Assembly (NCBI GenBank): GCA_037044905.1
Contig: JBAOKB010000094.1
Location: 62,001-126,000, forward strand
Origin: Hortaea werneckii
Taxonomy: Eukaryota > Ascomycota > Dothideomycetes > Mycosphaerellales > Teratosphaeriaceae
Length of the DNA: 64,000 nucleotides
Reading direction: 5' to 3'
Made by a program: the position numbers and the translations under genes. Shown in pieces: positions 33,552 to 43,462 of this stretch (position 1 is its first letter; each line of letters starts with the position of its first letter). Below the pieces are notes generated by a model. The model saw only the letters and a program-made list of their open reading frames with translations, did no database searches and was not told the origin of the DNA.

Positions 33552-34085
33552 AGGGGTTTTGGCCTTTATTTTTTTCCCTCTTATTAAACGCTTATTTTGT
33601 TTTTGGGGGGTCGGGAGTTTGGAACGGATAAGGTAGGGGATCTTGCGAGATTCCTTTTGGTCAAGAAATTGAGGGCCTTCTTTTTTTTTCTTTTTTTTTC
33701 TTTCGTTTGGAGGAAGTGTAGATAGGCCATGATCATGCAGGGTGTACTGGAAGCCTTTGTACAGCGAAGTGGTGATGGGTGCAAGACCGGTAGGGAAAGA
33801 GGAGCACGATTCATGGGGCGGGAGACTTCTTCGAAAAAAAAAAACAAAAGGAAGGGGGGCGGTTTCCCGACGTTATTGGTTTTTAACGAAGTACGTCGTG
33901 TTTTGCATTCGAGTGGGAGTATTTGAGACGGTATAGCGGGTTTGCCCTTTCTTATGTGTTTTTTTTTTTTTTTTGGTAAGATAGACAATGCAAAAAAGAT
34001 ATACATAGTAGTCGTGAACAGGATACTAATTAGAAAGCGTATCGCTTAAGCGTGGCGCTATAACTAGCCAATTATAAAAGTAGTA
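33552..34085. other. Intergenic, T-rich, between thymidylate synthase and inverted-repeat element
   Basis: No gene. Long T/A homopolymer runs (33679-33705, 33834-33846, 33959-33974) follow the thymidylate synthase stop codon. Confidence 0.5.
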
Positions 34086-34527
34086 CCGTATTAGCGAAAA
34101 ACACTATTGTACCTCTAAATTTGTATAGAAGCGCGCAATCCGACAAGGACCTATATACTATGTTTTAACCTTATTATTATTACTATATCTAATTGTTAAA
34201 GCTATCCTTCTATTATATAGCATTTATAAACATAATATTATAATAGTATTACCTCGCGCGGCCTTTTATATACTTAAATACCTAGACGTCCTATATAAAG
34301 GGTTAAGGTTAGGGTTAGGGTTTATTCATTCTACATAGTTTAGAGTATCGATAGTTATGTTATAAAGGCTTTATAGTAGTTTCGTATACCTCTTCTATTA
34401 AAATATCGCGATTTAGAAGCATAAAAGTAGTAGTAATACGTCTAGATACGTCGACGTATATAGGCTCGTCGGATTGCGCGCGCCCTACACAAATCCGGAG
34501 TTGCGACAGTGTTTTTGGCCGCTACGG
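34086..34527. mobile_element. MITE-like inverted-repeat element, TA-flanked, RIP-scarred
   Basis: A 442-bp segment bounded by TA dinucleotides (34084..34085 and 34528..34529) with long terminal inverted repeats: left about 34086..34158, right about 34456..34527. Shared blocks include CCGTA at the tip, AAAAACACT, GCGCGCAATCCGAC and CCTATATAC. Most differences between the arms are transitions, with the left arm carrying A/T, as RIP would produce. TA flanks and terminal inverted repeats fit a non-autonomous Tc1/mariner-Fot1/Pogo type element. The interior is very AT-rich and encodes nothing. The right end lies about 215 bp upstream of the CorA-like start codon. Confidence 0.75.
34301..34323 (+). 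repeat. Interstitial telomere-like repeat
   Basis: GGTTAAGGTTAGGGTTAGGG, about three units of the TTAGGG telomere motif (one degenerate), inside the inverted-repeat element and far from any chromosome end visible here. Confidence 0.85.
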
Positions 34528-34744
34528 TAACAAATTAGGTTGCAAGTTGCAGAGGGCATCAACTAGTACCTACATAGTCTAGAAGCGCCGTGGCTTGTAG
34601 ATAAGGCTGCAATGCATCTGCTCAGCCTTGCCAGTAGCGCTTATTGAACGGTATGAAAAGAAACCTTTCTCCGCCCTTACTAGATCTGCCCCTCTTTTGT
34701 ACGAAATATAACGACGCTATACCTCCTCTCGTGAGCCTAACATT

Positions 34745-36649
34745 ATGGCGGAAGCCGTAACGCCACAGGACAGCACGGTCAACGGAACGCCTTGTGATGA
34801 TAGGAGCAATGCCTCGCCCAACGCAAATGAACATGAACAGCCGGGTCGCACCACCAACACGACCTCGCAACCTGTCGTCGATGCAGCGCATGATCAGAAC
34901 TCAGGACAACCCAGCGTAACTTCGACACAGGATAACGAGTCGCTCAACTCATGGTTTCGTTCAGGCTCTGACGCGGGTTACCATTCTGTTGCCGAGGAGT
35001 ATATCGAAACCTTCAAGAGCTTTATTGGACCGGAGCTCTGGGATGCGTATTTTGAAAAAATGGATCGACGAGGCGCGCATGCTATGTCATTTGCAGGTGC
35101 TCAACGTGGGCAGTATTTCATGCAGGAGGAATTCGGAGAATGCTTGGAGCACGCCTCGTCGTCATCTTACAGCACTATTGTTGTAACCGACATTGCGCCA
35201 GAGTGGATCGGTGTCCTTGGTGGGTTGTTCAAGATTGATCCACGATTCTTCGTAAATCACTTTTGGTGGCGGTATGCGCCGTTGCCTCCGGATATTTGTC
35301 CGCCCTTCTTGAACAAGCCACCAACTCCGGACATGGTTGCCAGCACAGGGGTCGAAGGTGATCGACAATACTTGTTCGAAGAAGTCTTCTCCGCACAACA
35401 GAAAGGCTTGCTCCCACCAGGCACTTGGCACAGGAGTGTCTGGATCGCTCCAGATGCGAATGAAAAAGAGGATGAGTGGAATAACATCACTGACATTGAC
35501 TCGAGGAAAGCCGTCTCAGACATGCTGCAAGGTCGCTCGTATCAAAGTATGCACTTGGATGGCCATCATGGACTGGAGCCGATCGTGCGTCAATCGAATG
35601 TCTGGAAGGGACGTATCTCTTATTGCAAGCTTGGACATTCGAAGCGTAAGTCTCGGTGCGCGTAGGCAGCATCTAATTGCAACTAAAGACTCTGTCCAGA
35701 CCTCCTCTTGATCGATGGACATCGGTGGACCAAGGCACCGAGGAGACCACGCGGCGATATATTAATTGCGGATCAAGACGACAGAAGGAACTATTATCTA
35801 CACGGCTTCTCTCGAGGCGAATTGGCTTTGTTCGCTTCTCAACAACCTTTCACTCGGAGCCACTTCGCATTCACGATCTACAATGCGCTGCAAGGTGCTC
35901 GCAATATCCTTGACCTCGGCGATGCAGACGAATTACTCCTTCATCTTACGGCCAGACGTTGCAAGGCCGCTGTGAGTGAGATCGAGAAGCAAGTCAAGCA
36001 GATTGCAGACGCCGACATTGCAGACTCTGATACAGCCGTCTTTGGCCAGCTACATGATTTAAGGAGAGCTGTAGCCAGGTTGCGTTCAATTGCGACTAAC
36101 GTCCATGGCCGCGCAGAAGGGCGACATCGCAAGGCTGATCTCCAGAGACTGGCAACATCTGCGTTGGACGAATGTGCAAACCTGCGCATCCTTATCGACG
36201 AAACGATACAGCTTGTCATGGGGACCATCACCATCAAAGAAGCGCAAACCAGCAGAGTCAATTCCGAACGCGCGACAGTGCTGACCTTCCTAGCCTGTAT
36301 CTATCTTCCGCTCAGTCTCGTCACCGGGATATTCGGCATGAACATCAAGGAGATTAACGGAGGGGCACCGAGCTGGTACTTTTGCCTTATCGCGCTGGTT
36401 GTAATCGCCTTTGGCACGCTTGGATTGGGGTTCTGGCTGTATCCGACGGCATCAGTACGTGCACTCAAGCTATCGGCATCTTGGGCCGCGTTGAGGTCCA
36501 AAGCTACCGTCCGATACATCCGGCCTTTACGTCTCCCGGGGGTCCTAGGACGAGAAAGACTTCGAGCTATGTTAGACCCGGAAGACCCTCAGACCGGACA
36601 GCCAGGCGGTGATCGCCATGATTTCGGGGACTATAAGACCGTAGGATAG
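34745..36649 (+). CDS. CorA-like (Mg2+ transporter family) membrane protein
   Basis: Exons 34745..35645 and 35700..36649 (GT-AG intron 35646..35699); 616 residues. The N-terminal 60 residues are polar and disordered; residues about 75-480 form a large cytosolic domain with long helices (AVSEIEKQVKQIADADIADS, AVARLRSIATNVHGRAEGRH). Two C-terminal membrane spans follow: FLACIYLPLSLVTGIFGMN, ending in the pore-mouth GMN signature (FGMNIKEING), and WYFCLIALVVIAFGTLGLGF. This is the diagnostic CorA topology. Fungal CorA-like proteins of this size are often of unknown substrate, so Mg2+ is inferred from the GMN motif alone. The start codon is about 215 bp from the inverted-repeat element, so its promoter may be partly element-derived. 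Confidence 0.88.
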
Positions 36650-37409
36650 GAACCAAGGTATTATGCGTGTTTGCAATCACACCTTGCTTGTGTATAGCGT
36701 TCAAGATATTACAAGCTTGAGTTGCCATGAATCGCTTATAGCACCGTATATATCTGCTTTTAACTATGCATAGCTAGGATATAGCTGGCTGCTTCGAGTC
36801 AGCTGTACACGCTATAGCGGTTGCGTATGATTTGGCCCTCCTCACCCGGAACAGTGCTGTAGTCGACCGTGCCATAGCCGTCGAGCAATTGTTGAATATT
36901 AACATAAAAAGGAGGCCCTGCTAACGTCATCTACACTAGGAGGGGTCGAACGGTCATCCATGGTATTCAAGCCTACCCCTACCCACGACATCTAGTCTCG
37001 TTAACCTTCTTTCACCCTTTCTCGCCGCTTTGACAATTCTAGCAACGGCAATGTCCTCGATGAAGAGAGGTTATGTTATCCCCGCCACGACCTTAAATCC
37101 GACGACCCCCACCCCGCGCACTCCGCGAAAGGTTAAAGGGTCAAGTTACATCATGTCCCGCGCTGTGCGGCTACATCATATCAAACATCTTGTCCTGGGG
37201 GGATTTAAAAGGGCGGGAATATGTCATACCTCCTATCGTTTTGAGGTCAACAGCTTGGTGTATTCGGTCACTGATTCTTCGTTTAATTGTCTTGAGATCG
37301 AAGTGTTTGCTAACGCCCTGATCTCTTTTTCTAAGAGAAATAAATCAGGAGAGAAGGGAAACTGCTACTTTGGATATCACTTAGCTAGGAAAACGAGGAG
37401 AGAGACATC
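36650..37409. other. Intergenic, CorA-like 3' region and SDR promoter
   Basis: 760 bp. A 141-codon open frame (37030..37455) overlaps the SDR first exon in another frame and is not credible. No other feature seen. Confidence 0.5.
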
Positions 37410-38364
37410 ATGGCTCCCACTGGCCTCGCTATCCTTCTCGGCGCTGGGCCTGTAGTTGTAAGTCCATCCCTTTGCAATTGACAATGATATATTTCCAATC
37501 GTTTCTTCTCCCTCATTCTCCCCTCCCCATCTTTGAAAGAACCAAACTCCTCGGGAATCAATAATAACAATTGAAAACACATTGCGTTTCTCAAAATAAT
37601 GTCAACTAATCCCTCTCTCCATCCAGGGCCACGGCATAGCCCGCGCCCTCGCCTCCCCCGAACAAGGCAACCTCGCCATCGCCCTAATCGCCCGCCGACA
37701 AGAAAAACTCACCGACCTCGTGAACCTCCTCAAAACCCAATGTCCCGGCGCCGTAGCCGAAGGCTTCGTCTCGGACACCAACCCGGACAACCTCTCCAAC
37801 GCCTTCAGCCAAATCGCCTCGCACCCCTCCTTCTCCAACCTCCCCCTGCGCGCCGCAATCTTCAACCCCAAATGCCCCTCGCGGGTCCCCTACCTGGAAG
37901 AAAGCTTCTCGCACTTCTCCGGCCACTTGACCGAATACGTCGGCGGCGCCTTCGCCTTCTCCCAACTGGCCGTGCAACGCCTCCTAGCCGACCACGCCTC
38001 CCAACCGGCCACCCTCGCCGAGGGCAGTCCGAAAAAGGGCACGATAATCTTCACAGGCGTAACAGGCGCACTGAAATGCAACGCGAATTTCGCCGCGTAC
38101 GGGGCAGCGCGGGCGGGGGTCCGGCAGTTAAGCCAGAGTATGGCGCGCGAGCTTAGCGAGAAGGGGATCCATGTTGTGCATACGATTGCGAATGGGCCGA
38201 TTGCGGCTGCGGTTGGGCCCGGGGAGGTGGAGAGTGAGGAGGTGAAGAGCGGGAAGAGGATTTCTGCTGAGAGTGTTGGGAGGGTGTATTTGGATCTGGT
38301 ACGCCAGGGGCCGGATTTGTGGACGCAGGAGTTGGATTTGAGGCCGGCGCAGGAGAAGTTCTAG
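37410..38364 (+). CDS. Short-chain dehydrogenase/reductase-like protein, atypical active site
   Basis: Exons 37410..37457 and 37627..38364 (GT-AG intron 37458..37626, 169 nt); 261 residues. The intron lies inside the Rossmann nucleotide-binding loop LLGAGPVV/GHGIARALAS, so only the spliced product has the full Gly motif. Other SDR landmarks: a GTIIFTGVTGAL strand (usual catalytic Ser position), AAYGAARAGVRQLSQSMAREL, where the usual Y-x-x-x-K reads Y-x-x-x-R, and GIHVVHTIANGPI. The NNAG motif is replaced by IFNP. The Lys to Arg change in the catalytic tetrad makes ordinary dehydrogenase chemistry doubtful; a bacterial-like SDR subgroup with ARELxxKGIHV is the nearest resemblance. Substrate unknown. 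Confidence 0.87.
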
Positions 38365-39594
38365 GAAGGGGGGGATTATATGGAGGGCTAGGAAGATGGG
38401 GGAGGCGGGAAAGGGGTTTGAATGAGGAGGAGGGGAGGTTATGGTGTTGGAGTGAGGCTAGTAGGTTTTCCAGTCTCTCCGGTAACTAACGAGAGGAACT
38501 TGCCATCATCCAGCTGTTTATATCGTTCCAATGACGTTGTGAACCTTTAGATAGGTACTGAATTGAGTGCGTCATGCTGCAGTCCCTTTGTTTTTCTCTA
38601 ATCATTTATATTTTGTTTATTTAGGAGTCATCTTGTCCGCGATCCCCTTCCCATCAGACTTATGATTTAGGCAATGAGTTGGCATACGGGAAAGTCGTGA
38701 CCTACCCATTCGGCCTCGTAATCTGTGGCTCGGAAATCTCTGCCCTCTTTGCATCTCAAATGGGGCATCTTTTGGAAAAAGGGAGAGTCTCTAGCGATGA
38801 GGGCCTTTAATTGCCTTCTTCTCGCCAGACTATGAAGCCTGAGAAAGAGAGAGAGAGAAGGAAGTTCAGCATTGTAGACTGAGGAGGTCTTCCTTGTAAG
38901 TTAGCTGAAGTTTTGTCTTCTACTTCATGCTAGATCTGCTGATTGTGTGCACCTTGCTAAATCAAGCACAATTCCTTCACATCTAGGCTCAGCCCAACTA
39001 GACCCGCATCCAGTCCACAATCGGCTTGAATCCGCAGAGGCTTGTTTCAAGATTCTGACGACCCTATTCGCATCTTTTTCCTATACAAAGACAGGCGGGT
39101 TTGCAGCAGTCTCTGGATTCTCCTTTGCACAGAAGACATGGATGGATGCATTTGAGGTTATTTCATTATGTCATGTGGAGAACGAATCGACTTTGGAAAT
39201 CTACGCACGAGCTGACTGCCCTCGGCCCTCTTCTTATAAAGACACGTCCGCAACCAAATCGCTTGACGTCTGTCAATTCGAGGCCTCACTCGACATCTGA
39301 ACTAGCTGGATTTTATGCCCGTCATTAACTCATTAAGTAGTATCAATCTCCAGCTACTCGCTCCTCCGCAGGTCTCTGCCACAAAAGCGCACAGCCGGAA
39401 ATCATCCCTCGCCTTCGCCTTGCAGGGCCCGGGCTTCCAGCTCCAAAGGGAAGGATCGAAATCAATACCAAAGGCAACTTCAACACTCCAATCAGGACCA
39501 AAAACCAAGAACCAAAAGCGAAGAAAATAAGAATCAGCATCAACATCAGATCCAACCAAATCCCCAATATCCCATCCAAACCCCAGACAAGCCT
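38365..39594. other. Gene-free stretch between SDR and low-complexity gene
   Basis: 1.2 kb between convergent 3' ends. A 117-codon plus-strand frame at 38947..39300 has no motif or splice context. A short GA repeat occurs near 38845. Confidence 0.5.
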
Positions 39595-41031
39595 TCAGCA
39601 CCACCACACCCATCCCCACCCAGGCCAAAAATCCCAAACAAGCCCCTCCCAACTCCACTCCCCACCCTCCCAATTCGGCACACTCCACAAGACCTTCACG
39701 GCCTCCCTCTCAAACCCAGCTTCCTTCCGCTTCACCATGCCCCACCCCTCCAACTTCACTTTCCCCATCACACCGTCCACCCCACAACCCCCTCCCACCA
39801 CCCTCCGCATACGTTCCTCATCCCATCCCGACGAACCCAGAACAGCAGGAGCTCCCGGCCCACCCATCCCCAGCCCAGCCAACACCAGATCCTCCCGCGC
39901 CGGCACAGACGGGACATACGGCGTGAATAACCTCGTACTCAGCTCCGTAGGCGGGTGGCCGAGCGTCATGACATCGACAGGGTTGAGGAGATATCCGTTC
40001 TCGTGCCCCTCCCACTCGTCTTCGTCTTCGTCCTGGGTACGTTCCCCTTGGGACAGCGTTCCGGTTTCTGAGGTCGTGGGGTCGTGGAAGAGGGGGCATG
40101 AAGAGGGGTTCTCGGCTAGTTGGACCAGGAGGCTTTTGTTTAGGGGGATGCGGCCGCGGCGGAGGGAGGCTGGGAGGGTGGGGATGAAGGGTTGGGATGT
40201 TTTCCAGAGGGCTTCGGTGGAGGGGTAGGGGGGTTGGGGGGATGGGGATCGGGATGGAGAGGAGGAGGTGGAGGAGGAGGGGGAGGGCGTGTTAGAAGGG
40301 GGAGGTGGGGAGATGTCTGGGTGGGCGTGGATCGGACTGGTTTCCGTGTGTTGTTGAGGGAGGGTATCTTGTTCCTCTTTCCGGGGTTCGGATTGGTGCT
40401 GTTCGTCCTGCTGGACGGGTTCGACTGGCTCATCTTTCGCCACAGTTAGACGCTCGCTGGACGGTTCGGCGGTTGTCTCGTCCGGGAGAGGATCCTTCCC
40501 GTCAGAGTGCAACTTCTTGACTGCAACATCTCCACAGTCTTCGACTCCATGACTTCCCTCTTGTTGAAGAAGACGGTTTGACGTGCTTGCTGAAGCAATG
40601 ACTGATCCATCCCGCTTGGTCGGTTCGACTGGCCCAGCTTTCGCTACAGACGGAGACTCATCGCCGGATCGTTTTGCAGCTTCATCCTCTGGACAAATTG
40701 CTTTCCCGTCAGACTGCGACTTCTTGACCGCAACATCTCCACCATCGTCGACCGGACGACTTTCTTTCGCCGAAGATGCGACAGGAGGAGATTGCTCAAC
40801 GGCTCGCCAGGTGGACAAACGGATGACCTCCTTCCCACGGGCCGTTGGTTTTTGGTTAATTGGAATCTTCCTCTTCTCGGAGTTCTTGTTGCCATCATTC
40901 CTTCCTTTGGAACCGTTGGACTTTCCAGCTTTGGACATCTGTTGACTGGACTCCGAATTCTGGGAGGGCGTTCCGCTTTGGACTCGCCTGGACACATAGC
41001 CCGAGGACGAAGGGACATTGGTGCGGGTCAT
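39595..41031 (-). CDS. Low-complexity protein with internal duplication, function unknown
   Basis: Single open frame of 478 residues starting MTRTNVPSSSGYVSRRVQSG. Almost wholly polar and probably disordered: Ser/Lys/Asn-rich N-terminus, then two related units of about 55 residues (one with GDVAVKKSQSDGK, the next with GDVAVKKLHSDGK, each followed by VAK-x-x-PVEP), then a Pro/Ser tract. A more ordered part starts near residue 275 (TEALWKTSQPFIPTLPASLR, GRIPLNKSLLVQLAENPSS, GYLLNPVDVMTLGHPPTEL). The C-terminus is Gly/Trp-rich, reads oddly, and could be an unspliced or mis-modelled end. The ordered part suggests a real gene; no family recognised. Confidence 0.65.
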   Translation of the reverse strand: MTRTNVPSSSGYVSRRVQSGTPSQNSESSQQMSKAGKSNGSKGRNDGNKNSEKRKIPINQKPTARGKEVIRLSTWRAVEQSPPVASSAKESRPVDDGGDVAVKKSQSDGKAICPEDEAAKRSGDESPSVAKAGPVEPTKRDGSVIASASTSNRLLQQEGSHGVEDCGDVAVKKLHSDGKDPLPDETTAEPSSERLTVAKDEPVEPVQQDEQHQSEPRKEEQDTLPQQHTETSPIHAHPDISPPPPSNTPSPSSSTSSSPSRSPSPQPPYPSTEALWKTSQPFIPTLPASLRRGRIPLNKSLLVQLAENPSSCPLFHDPTTSETGTLSQGERTQDEDEDEWEGHENGYLLNPVDVMTLGHPPTELSTRLFTPYVPSVPAREDLVLAGLGMGGPGAPAVLGSSGWDEERMRRVVGGGCGVDGVMGKVKLEGWGMVKRKEAGFEREAVKVLWSVPNWEGGEWSWEGLVWDFWPGWGWVWWC

Positions 41032-41914
41032 GGTGAAACAGGGCTGAGAATGGAGTGAGGTTGGTGTCGATGCTGAGGTGTTGGACTGCTGACTTTTACA
41101 AGGGCCGGCTTCTGCTACGAGTTCAGTAGATGTATTGGAACATGCCGCGCCGAGGACTCAGACAGTCGTTTGCTTGAAAAGGTCAGAAATGTTGATCAGG
41201 TGGCTGCGAAGTCACGCAGTCCTGGTTCCCGGAGAAGATAAGTGGTATCGCTTGAGCGTGTATAGTCGTCCGAATATGCCGTGCCTGAAATATCAGTCGT
41301 ACAGATATACCAGAGTTGAACACGGAAAATGTAAAGGATTCGAAGAGATACCAACCGACCAGGGCCAGACAAGAGCCTTTAAGAGAGAGGAAGAGATTCA
41401 TCAGAACTCTGTTGCAAAATCCGACGAGAAGAAAACGATCCAACTCAAAAGCAGTCGCTCGCAAGTTGCAGCAATAAGAATACGCTAGATCCCCAATGTT
41501 TCTCCCGCGAGCGTGGGAAGTGGTCCATACAGCCGGGATTCGGCTTTGGAAGGAGGGCACAGGGACGCTGAAAACTCCTGCCAATTTTTGGTGAAGGTGT
41601 AAGAGGCAAGAATGGTCTTGCATGTAGGAAATGCGTCAGATATAAAGGAGCGAGGTTGAGAATGCGATATAATGGGGGGCGTGGCCGGGAGTAGGGGTCT
41701 GAGGTGGTACCGTGGTAGCTTTGGAAACATGTTTCCCGCTTGGCTCCCACGAATGGGGATAGAAGCGGAGTTAGGGAGTATTCTGTGCTGGTCCACGGGC
41801 GACATGGCATACAGGGCATGCGCGAGGGAAGAAATGCGTGCGACACATTCGAAGAGAGATTTGGAGGGTTGTTGATAGCATGTCCCTGTTTGATTAATAC
41901 TGACAGCGGCCAGA
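41032..41914. other. Intergenic: RRP8 3' region and promoter of the low-complexity gene
   Basis: 883 bp, all genes around it on the minus strand. Open frames up to 169 codons on the minus strand have no family resemblance and overlap each other. Nothing supported. Confidence 0.5.
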
Positions 41915-43462
41915 TCACCTAATCTTATACAAACACGGCTTAAGCGTCTTCGTCTCATCCTCAGTCGCGACATCATCATTCGACTCTTCCACAAACTTCT
42001 TCTTCATCGGCCCTTGTTTCCCAGCAGGCTTAGTACCTTCCGCAGGGACACCTTTCCCCTTGGTGGGAGGGGCAGCCTTGATAAACTCCATCTTGACGAA
42101 CATCTTGTTCCCAAGATCCACACTCTTCTCACCGTCCTTGAGGACGAAACCCCTTCGGCGTAAGACATCGACGAAGGAAGAAACGTCGGTTTCTTCCTGT
42201 TTGGTCTCAACGCCGTCGACTTCGGTGCGTAGGAGGGCCTGCTCGTCGACTTCTTCCGCTTCCTTCGCTTTCGCTTCCTGCGCTTTCTTCATCGCCGCCT
42301 GCTTCTTTTTCCCGCCGACGCTGTGCTCGACTGGTTTCCCCGCGCGGCCCACCCGGCCGAAGCGGGACTTGATCTCGGCCACCCATAGTTCGCCTTTCCA
42401 GTGCAGGATCCGGTAGGCTTCTTCGATGAAGGAGATCCAGTTCGTGCCCATCAGCGCTAAGCAGAAGATCGCGACATCGGCGGAGTTGTCGGGCAGTGGG
42501 AGATTGGAGATATCCGCCTTCGTGACGAGTTTCGACGGTGATTGCAGGTCGTAGGAGTGGATTTTGAGGTTGAATTTGCTAATGTCGTTCGATGAAGTTA
42601 GGGTGTGGGCGAGGCGTGCATCACCACATCCTAGGTCGGCGATGATGCTGGTGCCATGGGTTCGGGGAAGTGGCGCTACAGCACCCGCTTGATCTGCTGC
42701 TGGTTCGCCTTTGCCTCTCTTGTCCTTCAGCTTGCTTGGCTTGACTTTGCCTCGTGTTCGGATCGTTTCGATGAAATTGTCCACAGGGTTCTCGGGCCAG
42801 ACGGCCACTTGCTGTCGGAAGCCAGAGTGGTAGTCCTCGAACATTTCGGGGTTCTGATCGAATAGCTCTAATGCTGTGTCGGATGGTGCTGTGTACAATG
42901 TCTCATTGAGATGCCTGAAGCGTGCTGATACCAGTTTCTGCCTCATCGCCGCCTGCATAGGCGTCAACTTCGCTTTAGTGGGTAATGGGGGCACTGGCGG
43001 AGGTGCGGTCTCCGCTGTCTTTGCAGACGCATCTCCGTTCCTGGTAGTTTCGCCGCCCTTTTGTTCTTCCTGCGGCTGCTGCTGCTGCTTCTTCTTGTCT
43101 TTCTTGTTCTTCTTGCCAGCCTTCTGAGCCCCATCGCCAGTCTCGCCCTCCTGCTTGGTCTTGGTCTGCGCAACTTCACCCGGCTTCTGCTGCTCTGCAC
43201 CACCCTGCGCCTGATCCACCTTCTGCTTCTTCTGTTCCTTCTTCGCTGCCTTCTTCGACTTTGCCGGGTCTTTTCCTTCTACATGCTTCTCCCACATCTG
43301 TCCTACATCCTCGTTCTGCTGCTGATTCTGACCATCTCCCCGCTTACGCTTCCTATTCTGCTTCTCTTCGCCATCCTGCGTTACCGCCTTGGCATTTTTG
43401 AACGGCTCGGTCTGCGGCTTGAGAGAAGCCGCATCTACCGACCAGCCCTTGACAGCGAACAT
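41915..43462 (-). CDS. RRP8: Nucleolar rRNA methyltransferase RRP8
   Basis: S-adenosylmethionine-dependent enzyme that makes m1A in 25S rRNA and is needed for early pre-rRNA cleavage. Single exon, 515 residues from MFAVKGWSVDAASLK; the frame is open further upstream to an ATG at 43549, but RRP8 proteins begin with this MF-V-GWSV segment. Residues 30-165 are Lys/Gln/Glu-rich and disordered, as expected of nucleolar targeting. The methyltransferase domain: ARFRHLNETLYT, YHSGFRQQVAVWPENPVDNF (RRP8 signature), motif I IADLGCGDARLAHTL, motif IV region DVAIFCLALMGTNWISFIEE, and LWVAEIKSRF. A Lys/Ala/Glu-rich insertion and a C-terminal basic tail extend the usual core. Confidence 0.95.
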   Translation of the reverse strand: MFAVKGWSVDAASLKPQTEPFKNAKAVTQDGEEKQNRKRKRGDGQNQQQNEDVGQMWEKHVEGKDPAKSKKAAKKEQKKQKVDQAQGGAEQQKPGEVAQTKTKQEGETGDGAQKAGKKNKKDKKKQQQQPQEEQKGGETTRNGDASAKTAETAPPPVPPLPTKAKLTPMQAAMRQKLVSARFRHLNETLYTAPSDTALELFDQNPEMFEDYHSGFRQQVAVWPENPVDNFIETIRTRGKVKPSKLKDKRGKGEPAADQAGAVAPLPRTHGTSIIADLGCGDARLAHTLTSSNDISKFNLKIHSYDLQSPSKLVTKADISNLPLPDNSADVAIFCLALMGTNWISFIEEAYRILHWKGELWVAEIKSRFGRVGRAGKPVEHSVGGKKKQAAMKKAQEAKAKEAEEVDEQALLRTEVDGVETKQEETDVSSFVDVLRRRGFVLKDGEKSVDLGNKMFVKMEFIKAAPPTKGKGVPAEGTKPAGKQGPMKKKFVEESNDDVATEDETKTLKPCLYKIR

